Assembly (NCBI GenBank): GCA_902774155.1
Contig: CACYHF010000003.1
Location: forward strand, 1 to 64,000
Length of the DNA stretch: 64,000 bases
Direction of reading: 5' to 3'
Origin: an uncultured Bacteroidia bacterium
GTDB taxonomy: Bacteria > Bacteroidota > Bacteroidia > Bacteroidales > UBA932
Part shown: positions 8,786-16,656 of the stretch, piece by piece
Numbering within the stretch: position 1 is the stretch's first letter
Layout: each line of letters begins with the position of its first letter
Notes under the pieces: model-generated
What the model saw: only the letters and a program-made list of their open reading frames with translations
Databases searched by the model: none
What the model was told of the DNA's origin: nothing
Translations under genes and position numbers: made by a program

Positions 8786-8992
8786 ATGCTTACTTATCCG
8801 CTTATCTTAATGCTTGGCACCTGGGAAATTGTCGCCATTGTGGCCATTGTCCTCCTTCTGTTCGGCGGGAAAAAGATTCCCGAACTAATGCAGGGACTGG
8901 GCAAAGGTGTCAAGAGTTTTAAGCAGGGAATGAACGAAGTGGAGAAGGAAATCAAGTCGGTGGAAGACGACGTAAAGAAGGAAGAGAAGTAG
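8786..8992 (+). CDS. tatA: Sec-independent translocase subunit TatA/E
   Basis: 68-residue membrane protein. One N-terminal span (about 10-26, [20 protein letters not shown]) with the conserved FGG hinge, an amphipathic helix ([19 protein letters not shown]) and an acidic/basic tail. This is the pore-forming subunit of the twin-arginine system that exports folded, cofactor-bearing proteins. No separate TatB is present, so it probably serves both roles, as in minimal TatAC systems. tatC follows after one base. Confidence 0.92.
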   Translation: MLTYPLILMLGTWEIVAIVAIVLLLFGGKKIPELMQGLGKGVKSFKQGMNEVEKEIKSVEDDVKKEEK

Positions 8993-8993
8993 C

Positions 8994-9761
8994 ATGGCGG
9001 AGAAGGACAATGAGATGTCCTTCTGGGACCACCTGGAAGCGCTGAGAGGAACCTTGTTCCGCTCAGTGGCTGCCATCGGCCTGTGTTCCATCATCTTTCT
9101 CGCCATTCCGCAGCGGCTATTCCAGGTTGTGCTGTGGCCCACCCAGCCGGATTTCATCCTGTATTCATCCCTGGGCCTGCCGTTTGAGATGACCCTCATC
9201 AACGTGGAGGTATCGGCCCAGTTCTTTGTGCACCTGAAAGTGGCCATCCTCTGTGGCCTGGTGGTGGCTTTCCCGTACGTGATCTACGAAATCTGGCGTT
9301 TCATAGCGCCGGCGCTGTACGAACACGAGAAGAAAGCCGTGCGTGCGGGCTTCGGGATGTCTTCCGGCCTGTTTTATCTGGGCGTGGCCGTGGGCTATTT
9401 CGTGGTGTTGCCCGTTTGCCTGATGTTCTTTATGAACTACACGGTGAGCGACACCATTGCCAATACCATCTCCCTGAGCTCCTATATGTCGCTCTTTACT
9501 TCCATGGTGTTCCTCATCGGCCTCCTGTTCGAGTTTCCCACGGTCATCCTGGTGCTTTCCAGTATGGGCGTGGTGCACAGGGCCCAGCTTAGGAATTACA
9601 GGAAATACGCCTTCGTGGTGGTGCTGCTGCTAAGTGCTTTCATTACGCCCAGCGATCCTTTCTCTATGTTCGTGCTGGCCATCCCGCTGTACGGACTGTA
9701 TGAGTTCTCCATTTTCATCTGCAAAAAGGAGGCTCCGGCAACGGAGGAGGAGGGGGTATGA
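8994..9761 (+). CDS. tatC: Sec-independent translocase subunit TatC
   Basis: 255-residue polytopic protein with six predicted spans, the receptor for twin-arginine signal peptides. The N-terminal MSFWDHLEALRGTLFRS carries the conserved F-x-H-L-x-E-L-R-type motif, and the loop AFPYVIYEIWRFIAPALYEHEK matches the family. The start 2 bases after tatA and the ATGA overlap with the following ABC-F gene show tight coupling. Confidence 0.95.
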   Translation: MAEKDNEMSFWDHLEALRGTLFRSVAAIGLCSIIFLAIPQRLFQVVLWPTQPDFILYSSLGLPFEMTLINVEVSAQFFVHLKVAILCGLVVAFPYVIYEIWRFIAPALYEHEKKAVRAGFGMSSGLFYLGVAVGYFVVLPVCLMFFMNYTVSDTIANTISLSSYMSLFTSMVFLIGLLFEFPTVILVLSSMGVVHRAQLRNYRKYAFVVVLLLSAFITPSDPFSMFVLAIPLYGLYEFSIFICKKEAPATEEEGV

Positions 9762-11683
9762 TTTCCATTAACAACGTTACGGTCTCTTTCGGAAACTGGA
9801 ACCTGCTGGACGGGGTGAGCTTCCATATCAGCGAGTCGGACAAGATCGGCCTGGTGGGAAAGAACGGGGCTGGAAAAACCACCCTGATGAAGCTCATCAC
9901 CGGAGAACAGGCCTGCAGCGGCGGTACCATTGAAAAGCCGGCCGATGTAAGGATCGGCTACCTGCCGCAGATTATGGAGCACCACAGAGGCCGTACGGTG
10001 ATGGAGGAAGTGCTTACCGTCTTTTCCCATTTGCACGAGATGGAGGCCGATTTAAGCCGTCTCACCGGCGAATTGGCCCAGCGGACCGACTATGAATCGG
10101 CCGCCTATGCCGCGCTCATCGAGAGAATGAATGAACTGAACGACCGTCTGGCGCTGGAATCGGGACTTTCGCCCCGTGCACAGGCCCAGAAGGTCCTTTT
10201 CGGCCTGGGATTCAAGGAAGAGGAACTGGACCGGCTCACGGATACGTTCAGCCAGGGCTGGAATATGCGCATCGAACTGGCCAAAATCCTCCTCTCGCGG
10301 CCGGACGTGCTGCTGCTGGACGAACCCACCAACCACCTGGACATCGAATCCATCGAGTGGTTTGAAGACTATCTGAAGGCATTCCGGGGCGCTGTGTTAC
10401 TGGTCTCGCACGACAGAAAGTTTCTGGATAACGTCACTTCCCGTACGGTGGAAATCCTGCTGGGGCATATCCACGACTATAAAGTGCCCTACAGCCAGTA
10501 CGTGTTGCTGCGCGAAGAGCGGATGGCCCAGCAGACCGCCGCCTATGAGAACCAGCAGCGGATGATTGAGAAAACGGAAGCGTTCATCAACCGCTTCCGC
10601 TACAAACCCACCAAGAGCAACCAGGTTCAGTCCCGCATCAAGGCGCTGGAAAAACTGGACCGGATAGAGATGGATGAGACCGATCAGGCCAGGATGACTC
10701 TCCGTTTTCCGCCCGCCCAGCGCTCCGGAGACGTGGTTTTCAAGGGAACGGACCTCACGGTGGGGTATCCGCAGAAGGTGGTGTTCCGCGATGCCCAGAT
10801 TGAAATCAAACGTGGGGAGAAAGTGGCGCTCATCGGCCGGAACGGCGAGGGTAAAACCACGCTGATGCGGGTAATAATGCAGGAATTGGAGCCTTTTTCC
10901 GGTGAGGCCCGGCTGGGACACAATGTCCATATCGGCTACTATGCCCAGAATCAGGAAGACATCCTGGACCCCAGGGAAACGGTCCTGGGCACTTTGGACA
11001 ACATTGCAGTAGGGGAGATCCGTACCCGTTTACGGGATTTGTTGGGCGCATTCCTCTTCAAGGGAGAGGATATCGATAAGAAGGTGTCCGTACTCAGCGG
11101 CGGTGAAAGGGCACGTCTGGGGATGGCCAAGCTTATGCTCTCGCCGTACAATGTCCTGGCCCTGGACGAACCTACCAACCATATGGATATCCGTTCCAAG
11201 GATATCCTGAAGCAGGCATTGAAATCCTTTGACGGCACGCTCATTGTAGTTTCCCACGACCGGGACTTCCTGGACGGCCTGGTAGACAAGCTTTACGAAT
11301 TCCGGGACGGACGCGTGATGGAGCATCTGGGCAGCGTGCAGGAGTTCCTCCAGAGGCGAAAACTGGAGAATTTGCAGGAGTTGGAACGGCGCTGCGTGGA
11401 AGAGAAACCGGTGGTAAAGGAGGAAAAGACCCGGCAGCAGCGTGCGTTTGCCGCACAGAAGACCCTCTCCAAGGAGCAGCGCAAGTTGCAGAATCGCGTG
11501 AGCTGGCTGGAAAAGGAGATTGCCAAACGGGAAAGCCGGATGGCGGAGATAGAACAGGTGCTGGCCGCGCCCACAGAGAAAGACGATATTATGGAGCAGA
11601 CCCGCAACTACCTGGAATGCAAGCGGGATCTGGACGCCTTTACGGAAGAATGGACTGAATTGATGGAAAAACTAGAAAATTGA
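9758..11683 (+). CDS. ABC-F family ATPase (Uup/YdiF-like)
   Basis: 641-residue soluble protein with two ABC cassettes and no membrane spans, as in the ABC-F group that binds the ribosomal E site. Walker A sites are GKNGAGKTT (34-42) and GRNGEGKTT (near 360); LLLDEPTNHLD and LALDEPTNHMD are the Walker B regions. The charged linker between the cassettes (about 240-320) is the P-site tRNA interaction motif. A C-terminal coiled coil (about 530-641) resembles the Uup DNA-binding-type tail. The likely role is ribosome rescue or translation tuning rather than transport; antibiotic resistance cannot be inferred. It overlaps tatC by 4 bases. Confidence 0.92.
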   Translation: MISINNVTVSFGNWNLLDGVSFHISESDKIGLVGKNGAGKTTLMKLITGEQACSGGTIEKPADVRIGYLPQIMEHHRGRTVMEEVLTVFSHLHEMEADLSRLTGELAQRTDYESAAYAALIERMNELNDRLALESGLSPRAQAQKVLFGLGFKEEELDRLTDTFSQGWNMRIELAKILLSRPDVLLLDEPTNHLDIESIEWFEDYLKAFRGAVLLVSHDRKFLDNVTSRTVEILLGHIHDYKVPYSQYVLLREERMAQQTAAYENQQRMIEKTEAFINRFRYKPTKSNQVQSRIKALEKLDRIEMDETDQARMTLRFPPAQRSGDVVFKGTDLTVGYPQKVVFRDAQIEIKRGEKVALIGRNGEGKTTLMRVIMQELEPFSGEARLGHNVHIGYYAQNQEDILDPRETVLGTLDNIAVGEIRTRLRDLLGAFLFKGEDIDKKVSVLSGGERARLGMAKLMLSPYNVLALDEPTNHMDIRSKDILKQALKSFDGTLIVVSHDRDFLDGLVDKLYEFRDGRVMEHLGSVQEFLQRRKLENLQELERRCVEEKPVVKEEKTRQQRAFAAQKTLSKEQRKLQNRVSWLEKEIAKRESRMAEIEQVLAAPTEKDDIMEQTRNYLECKRDLDAFTEEWTELMEKLEN

Positions 11684-11688
11684 TCTAT

Positions 11689-12681
11689 ATGAAAACGTTG
11701 ATTCACAAATTATTTACGGTGCTTATCTGTACCTTTGCTTTTGCTTGTGTACAGTCTTTTGCACAGGGGCTTAACTACGAAGTGGAGACCAAAACTTTGC
11801 CCGTGAGCGAGTTCAACTCCCTCTCTGTGGAAGACGACTTCGAAGTGACCCTTCTGAAAGGCCCGCAAAGCGTAAAAGTGACCTCCAATCGCGATTTGAT
11901 GCCTTATATCCAGGTATATGTACGCGGTAAGGTCCTGTATATCACTTTCGATGAAAAATCGCTGCCCAAAGATGTGAAAAAACAGTATAAGGTCCGTGGT
12001 GCCATAAAACCTGTTTTCCAGGTGGTGGTTTCCCTGGTTGAACTGAATGGGATTACGCTGGCCAACAATGCTACGCTCTCTTCTTCAGATACGTTCTCCG
12101 GCAACAATCGCTTCGATATGAACCTGGGGGACAAAGCGCAGGTGAAAAGCCTGAATCTGCAGGCTTCTTCGGTCTCCCTGAGCATGAAAAAAAATGCCCA
12201 GGCCGTGATGACGCTTACGGCCGATAAGAAGATGGATGTGAACACGGACGGCAATGCCAACCTGAAGCTTACCGCCACCGCTCCGGAGATGCAGCTGGAT
12301 GCTCTCGGATCTTCCGACTGGACGCTGGTTGCCAACAGTGAGAACGCCGTGCTTACTATGGTCGGATCTCCTGACGTAACAGCAACTCTCAAGACTAAGA
12401 AGGCCGTTCTCAAGACAACCGGTTCTTCCGATCTGACCCTCTCCGGCGATGCGGAATCCCTGGAGATCCATGGCGAAAAGACTTCCAACGTGGATGCTGC
12501 CGGTTTCACGGCGAAGGCTCTTGATGCCAATCTGAGCGGCACTTCCAAGGTGAATGTGGCCGTTACGGACAGCATTACAGCCACCCTGGTAGGGGGCAGC
12601 ACGCTCTATTATACCGGAACTCCCACCATTAAGGTTGGAAAGATCATCAAATCCACGCTGGCCCCGGCCGGATCCAAATAA
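11689..12681 (+). CDS. Secreted DUF2807 (GIN domain) protein
   Basis: About 330 residues. A signal peptide ending in SFAQ (cleavage near residue 25) is followed by a repetitive all-beta body rich in Ser, Thr, Ala and Asp, typical of the DUF2807 'putative auto-transporter adhesin head GIN' family that folds as a parallel beta-helix. The family is common in Bacteroidota envelopes; its function is not established. The start is taken at the ATG 11689 (MKTLIHKL); a TTG at 11680 in the same frame would sit inside the ABC-F stop region and spoil the signal peptide. One base overlap with the next gene. Confidence 0.85.
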   Translation: MKTLIHKLFTVLICTFAFACVQSFAQGLNYEVETKTLPVSEFNSLSVEDDFEVTLLKGPQSVKVTSNRDLMPYIQVYVRGKVLYITFDEKSLPKDVKKQYKVRGAIKPVFQVVVSLVELNGITLANNATLSSSDTFSGNNRFDMNLGDKAQVKSLNLQASSVSLSMKKNAQAVMTLTADKKMDVNTDGNANLKLTATAPEMQLDALGSSDWTLVANSENAVLTMVGSPDVTATLKTKKAVLKTTGSSDLTLSGDAESLEIHGEKTSNVDAAGFTAKALDANLSGTSKVNVAVTDSITATLVGGSTLYYTGTPTIKVGKIIKSTLAPAGSK

Positions 12682-13766
12682 TGTACGATTCCCACGCAGA
12701 TACGCCCTCGCAGCTGCTCAGGCTGCGGGATATCGGCCTAGATAACGCCTATGCGCACGTAGATCTTCCCAAACTGCGGCGGGGGGGTGTCCAAGGCTCT
12801 TTCTTTGCCTTATATACGCCGGCCTCTATGGCTCCGGACGCCGCCACCCGCTATGCCTTGCAGATGGTATCGGCCGTTTACGATGCCGCAGACGCCCATC
12901 CGGACCAGGCTGCCCTGGCTTTTTCGCCGGACGATGCGGCGCAAAACCGTGAAAGAGGGCTCATTTCCCTCTTTCTGGGAATGGAAAACGCTTCGCCCAT
13001 CCAGGAATCCCTTCCGCTGTTACGCTTGTTTTACCGCCTTGGCGTGCGTTATCTCACCCTTACCCATAATGGGGATAATGCAGTGGCCGATAGTGCCGCA
13101 GAAGGCCGGAAATGGGGCGGTTTGAGCCCTTTTGGCAGGGAAGTGGTGGCCCAGATGAATCAACTGGGGATGATGGTGGACCTTTCCCACGCATCGGACC
13201 AGTCTTTTTGGGACTGTATCCGCCTGTCCCAGGCTCCCGTCATCGCTTCTCATTCGTGCTGCCGGGCCTTGTGCGGCCACCGGCGTAACCTGACGGATGA
13301 AATGCTGCAGGCGCTGGGGGAGAAGGACGGCTACGTGGGCATCAATTTCTATCCCGCCTTCCTTTCCGATCAGTTTGCCGCCAATCCGGAGGACGCTGCG
13401 CTGATGGACAAGGCCGATGAAGTGGAAGCGGAGTGGATTGCCGATCCGGGGAATCCGGAGAAGGTGGACGCGTGGCACCGGATGCAGGACCGCCTGCTGG
13501 AAATGTGGCGTCCCGGTGTGAAGGAAATCGTGGACCATATTGACCACGCCGTCCGTTGGGCCGGGCTGGATCACGTGGGCATCGGCTCCGATTTTGACGG
13601 CATCCTGGTCCCGCCCCAGGGGTTGGAAGATATCTCTAAAATGGCCTGTCTTTGGGAGGAAATGCGGCGCCGCGGATACAGCGAAGAGAGCATTTTGCGC
13701 ATCTCCGGAGGCAATTTAATGGCTGTTTTCGATAGAATTATAAAATGTTCAAAATCAATAAATTAG
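12681..13766 (+). CDS. Membrane dipeptidase family protein (peptidase M19)
   Basis: 361-residue zinc dipeptidase of the amidohydrolase fold. The metal-binding HxD is at the very N-terminus (His5, Asp7, in YDSHADTP). Further ligand motifs are GMENASP (near 100), MVDLSHAS (near 167), IASHSCCRALCGHRRN (near 190) and the conserved GIGSDFDG (near 300). It has no signal peptide, so it is probably cytoplasmic, degrading dipeptides including D-amino-acid or dehydro-peptide substrates. Last gene of the valS operon; a long inverted repeat follows. Confidence 0.93.
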   Translation: MYDSHADTPSQLLRLRDIGLDNAYAHVDLPKLRRGGVQGSFFALYTPASMAPDAATRYALQMVSAVYDAADAHPDQAALAFSPDDAAQNRERGLISLFLGMENASPIQESLPLLRLFYRLGVRYLTLTHNGDNAVADSAAEGRKWGGLSPFGREVVAQMNQLGMMVDLSHASDQSFWDCIRLSQAPVIASHSCCRALCGHRRNLTDEMLQALGEKDGYVGINFYPAFLSDQFAANPEDAALMDKADEVEAEWIADPGNPEKVDAWHRMQDRLLEMWRPGVKEIVDHIDHAVRWAGLDHVGIGSDFDGILVPPQGLEDISKMACLWEEMRRRGYSEESILRISGGNLMAVFDRIIKCSKSIN

Positions 13767-13833
13767 CTAGGTTTTAGCAAAATGTAACAAATATGTTTCT
13801 ATACCTAACTTATTTGTTACAAATCTTGATTTT
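13751..13833. terminator. Extended inverted repeat between convergent genes
   Basis: A perfect 11-bp pair TGTAACAAATA (13783-13793) and TATTTGTTACA (13811-13821) is nested inside an outer 8-bp pair AAAATCAA (13751-13758) and TTGATTTT (13826-13833). It lies between the convergent dipeptidase and cinA genes and can fold on either transcript. The stem is AT-rich with no clean T-run, so the terminator role is inferred from position. Confidence 0.5.
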
Positions 13834-13838
13834 CAGTA

Positions 13839-15092
13839 TTATAGTTCTTCTTGCAGGATCAGGCGTAGAAAGTTGAGGGCGGAGGCTGCAAAGCGCTCAA
13901 TATTGCGCTTTCGATCGTTCTTGTAACAGTAGCTTACGGTGCGTGTTCCCAGGGGACCGGCTACTCCAATCCATACGGTTCCAACCGGATTCCGCTCGTC
14001 GCCGGCGGGGCCGGCCAGCCCGGTGGTGGAGACGGCATAGTCGCTGCCGGTAAGCTTGCGGACACCCTCTGCCATAGCGGCGGCCACCTGGCTGCTGACC
14101 ACTCCATACGTTTCAATGGTGGGAGCAGGGACACCCAAAACCGTCTCTTTTACAGCTACTGCATAGGAGGTGACGGATCCCAGGAAATAGGCCGATGAAC
14201 CGGGCACGGATGTGATGAGATGGGCAATCTCTCCACCCGTGCAGGATTCGGCTGCCGAAAGTGTTTTTCCCGTTTTTTTGAGCATCTCTCCCACGGTGCT
14301 CTGCAGGTCGGAGTCCTGATGGGCATATACGAGAGGTCCCAGCATTTGCTTCAGGGTCTCCAGCTGGGTTTCCATCCGTTTTTCATTCTCCTGCGCATTC
14401 CCGCCATAGATGGACAGGCGCAGGCGGATGCCGGTAAGGGGATTGGGGAGATAGGCCAGGTGCATATCGGCGGGAAGGGCATCTTCCCAGGGGGCGATTC
14501 GCTCCGACAAGGCCGATTCGGCAATGCCATATACCATTATATTCTTATGCAGGATGCTGTCCAGGGACTGGTGCGCCTTGATATCGGCCATAACGTCGGG
14601 GATGGCTCCTACGGCTTCGTGCGGTACACCGGGGAGGGCGTAGAGCGTTCCACCGCCCTGAACCTGTCTGAAAACCATAATGGGAGCTGTTCCCAGGCGG
14701 TTTACGATTACCTCGGCCTGGTCCGGTACCTGGGCTTGTGCCAGGTTGGAAGGGAGTGCGTCCAGGCCACGGTTTTTCAGGAATTGATGGATTTGTTCCA
14801 ATTGGCCGGGATGCTCCACCATACCTTTGCTGCCGCTGATCTGGCATAAAACCGCTTTGGTAATGTCGTCTTTGGTGGGGCCCAGGCCTCCGGTTGTGAT
14901 GACAATGGCGTGTTCCCGAAGGGCTTCCGTGAGTACGGAGGCAATCTCTTCCCGCCGATCTCCGATGGAGATCATCCGGTATACGTGGATTCCTGCCTCT
15001 TCCAGGGCCAGCGCCAGCTTGGCCGAGTTCGTATCTATCACCTGGCCGATGAGGAGTTCATCGCCGATGGTGCAGATGACAGCGTCAATCAT
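13839..15092 (-). CDS. cinA: CinA-like protein (MoCF domain plus nicotinamide-nucleotide amidase domain)
   Basis: 417 residues with the full two-domain layout. The N-terminal molybdopterin-binding-like domain (about 1-170; GDELLIGQVIDTNS, TTGGLGPTKDD) resembles ADP-ribose/NADH pyrophosphatases of this family. The C-terminal CinA domain (about 255-415; AAESCTGGEIAHLI, STTGLAGPAG) deamidates nicotinamide mononucleotide for NAD recycling. The name comes from competence induction in other bacteria, which is not implied here. Its start overlaps the upstream dihydroorotate-dehydrogenase-like gene by 4 bases. Confidence 0.93.
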   Translation of the reverse strand: MIDAVICTIGDELLIGQVIDTNSAKLALALEEAGIHVYRMISIGDRREEIASVLTEALREHAIVITTGGLGPTKDDITKAVLCQISGSKGMVEHPGQLEQIHQFLKNRGLDALPSNLAQAQVPDQAEVIVNRLGTAPIMVFRQVQGGGTLYALPGVPHEAVGAIPDVMADIKAHQSLDSILHKNIMVYGIAESALSERIAPWEDALPADMHLAYLPNPLTGIRLRLSIYGGNAQENEKRMETQLETLKQMLGPLVYAHQDSDLQSTVGEMLKKTGKTLSAAESCTGGEIAHLITSVPGSSAYFLGSVTSYAVAVKETVLGVPAPTIETYGVVSSQVAAAMAEGVRKLTGSDYAVSTTGLAGPAGDERNPVGTVWIGVAGPLGTRTVSYCYKNDRKRNIERFAASALNFLRLILQEEL

Positions 15093-15769
15093 AGTGTGTC
15101 AGTATGTTGATTTTCAATTGCTTTCAGGATTCTATTCAGTGCGTGGGGACGCATATACGTTTGCACGAGCGTTGCACCGGCCTGCAACTCTGCCAAGGCA
15201 TCTTCCGGGTTTTCTACTATGCCGATGATGGGCATCCGGGACTGGCATTCCAGGGCGGTGAGCCTCACTTTTTCCGGGGTGGGGGCTACGATTCCATCCA
15301 GGCCGCTGAGCCGGGCACAGGAGACCAGGGGATGGATCTCATCGGGTGTGTCTTCGTTCGAGAGACGCAGGAAGATAGGGGTATGATGCTCGTAACACAG
15401 GCGCAGACTGACTAGTTCGTCCAGGAGCTGGGCGGTGTCTGCTATGTCGGGGGAGCTGATGCCGTTGTCGCTGTCAGGGTCGATGACGATCAGGTCGGCG
15501 AAGTCGTAGACCAGGGAGAAGGAACGGACGATATCTGTCTTGAGATTGACGGCCAGGACCGTCTTTTTCCGGATTTCCTGTAAATTGCTCACCCATTCCA
15601 GTACATTGTCTTTAGGGGGTGTTAGACAGGAAAAACCGGCCTTCTGGAGCATTCTAGGGCACTTTATGGGGGTGTCCGGAGGCAGCATCAAGCCCACAGG
15701 ATTCGCGAAATGGAGCCCTAACATCTCCACAGCGAGTGAATTTTGCTTCTTTTTGAAGAAAAAAGGCAT
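15089..15769 (-). CDS. Degenerate dihydroorotate-dehydrogenase-like protein
   Basis: 226 residues, against about 310-350 for real dihydroorotate dehydrogenases. The N-terminal LGLHFANPVGLMLP (17-30) aligns with the family's F-x-NPVGLAAG start, PIFLRLS with the beta-strand carrying FMN-contact lysines, DGIVAPT with the DGI-x-x-x-NT strand, and GIVENPEDALAELQAGATLVQTY near the end with the phosphate-binding region of FMN TIM barrels. The substrate loop (NRMGFNN-type) and the catalytic Ser/Cys region are not visible and the usual FDKN is replaced. I read it as a shrunken barrel that has probably lost the reaction; a new binding role is possible. It has its own -7 box at 15797-15790 and is coupled to cinA. 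Confidence 0.6.
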   Translation of the reverse strand: MPFFFKKKQNSLAVEMLGLHFANPVGLMLPPDTPIKCPRMLQKAGFSCLTPPKDNVLEWVSNLQEIRKKTVLAVNLKTDIVRSFSLVYDFADLIVIDPDSDNGISSPDIADTAQLLDELVSLRLCYEHHTPIFLRLSNEDTPDEIHPLVSCARLSGLDGIVAPTPEKVRLTALECQSRMPIIGIVENPEDALAELQAGATLVQTYMRPHALNRILKAIENQHTDTL

Positions 15770-15789
15770 AACAAAAACGGTTTGCTATG

Positions 15790-15797
15790 CAAAAATA
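15790..15797 (-). promoter_or_regulatory. -7 box in front of the DHODH-like gene
   Basis: TATTTTTG on the minus strand, about 20 bases before the ATG at 15769. No -33 element stands out. Read-through from the XRE gene is also possible. Confidence 0.45.
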
Positions 15798-15803
15798 AGA
15801 AAA

Positions 15804-16154
15804 TTATTGTTTCGGACTGAATTCCTGGTACGTATTATCGTCGTAAAAGACCAGGATGCGGGAAACCTGACGGGGTTCCTCTGCCATTGCCATAGGGAAA
15901 AGATCCAGTTGACTGCTGTCTGGGACGACCGATTCTTCCCGTGCGTCGTGGTACATTTTGCCTTTCCCGGTAAGCAGCCATTCCAGATTCAGGTTAGGGT
16001 AGTGCAGGAGCAGACTCTCCAGAAAATCGTATCCGGGCTTGTTGCGTCCGGACAGGATATGCGAAACGCTGCCGCGCGCGACCGAAAGGGTGTCGGCAAA
16101 TTGCGTTTGCGTGAGATTTTCTGCCTGCAAAAACTGTAAAAGGCGTCGGTTCAT
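15804..16154 (-). CDS. XRE-family helix-turn-helix regulator
   Basis: 116 residues. The N-terminal Cro/C1-type HTH spans about residues 3-60 (LTQTQFADTLSVARGSVSHILSGRNKP covers the two key helices), followed by a short acidic tail with VVPDSSQLDLFP and a C-terminal strand-like ILVFYDDNTYQEF. It resembles small Bacteroidota XRE proteins that carry a helix-turn-helix plus a short effector tail. The start at 16154 (MNRRLLQ) is chosen over 16187 because the promoter at 16206-16175 lies between the two. DHODH-like and cinA follow in the same direction after 34 bases. Confidence 0.85.
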   Translation of the reverse strand: MNRRLLQFLQAENLTQTQFADTLSVARGSVSHILSGRNKPGYDFLESLLLHYPNLNLEWLLTGKGKMYHDAREESVVPDSSQLDLFPMAMAEEPRQVSRILVFYDDNTYQEFSPKQ

Positions 16155-16174
16155 AGTTCTGACATCTTGGGTTA

Positions 16175-16206
16175 CAAATATACGCATCAGTTTTTAGAAA
16201 TACAAA
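16175..16206 (-). promoter_or_regulatory. Promoter of the XRE gene
   Basis: On the minus strand, TTTG (16206-16203), a 20 base spacer and TATATTTG (16182-16175) match the Bacteroidota sigma-ABfr consensus. Transcription would start near 16169, about 15 bases before the chosen start codon. Confidence 0.75.
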
Positions 16207-16606
16207 TGCATATAAAATAGGGCAGGGGATAAAGAGGCTGATATTGCCGAAAAGTAAATATGAAGTATTAGTTTATATATAAATTATAATATACTGATTA
16301 TTAAATAGCTAAATTAGTTTTATCGGAGTAAAAACACTCATTTTTCTTCAAATAGACACGCAATTTTGCCCTATTTTGCCGTTTTAAATATACTAACGCT
16401 TTATTTAAATTGTATAACATTCTGATTTACCGATAGATAATAAGCATTTATAGATAGGTATAAAAAAATTTTATCTATTTTTAGCACATGCTTTAGCAGG
16501 TCTGTATAGCACTGGAATATGTTTCACATAACTGCGCACGAAAAGTGTAAATCGAGGTTCGGTTTTGTAATACTCAGCTTGCGTTTCTGCCTTAATTTTT
16601 ACGAGA
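16207..16606. other. AT-rich intergenic stretch between the XRE gene and queA
   Basis: About 400 bases of strongly AT-rich DNA without a credible gene. It holds the imperfect palindrome TAGATAGGTATAAAA / TTTTATCTA (near 16451-16480), repeated AGATA/TATCT words and a tandem TTTTGCC pair (near 16363-16380). These could be operators for the adjacent XRE regulator, but no repeat pair is good enough to call. Confidence 0.4.
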
Positions 16607-16638
16607 TTTCAATATTTCCGATAATTGGTGTAACTTTG
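16607..16638 (+). promoter_or_regulatory. Promoter of queA
   Basis: TTTC (16607-16610, one mismatch to TTTG), 20 bases, TAACTTTG (16631-16638). Predicted start near 16644, 13 bases before the chosen ATG. Confidence 0.65.
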
Positions 16639-16656
16639 CGCGAATTTTTAAATCTG

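Noticed and set aside
16519..16656. N-terminal extension of QueA from an upstream ATG.
   Set aside because: A consensus promoter lies within it and the residues do not resemble the family.
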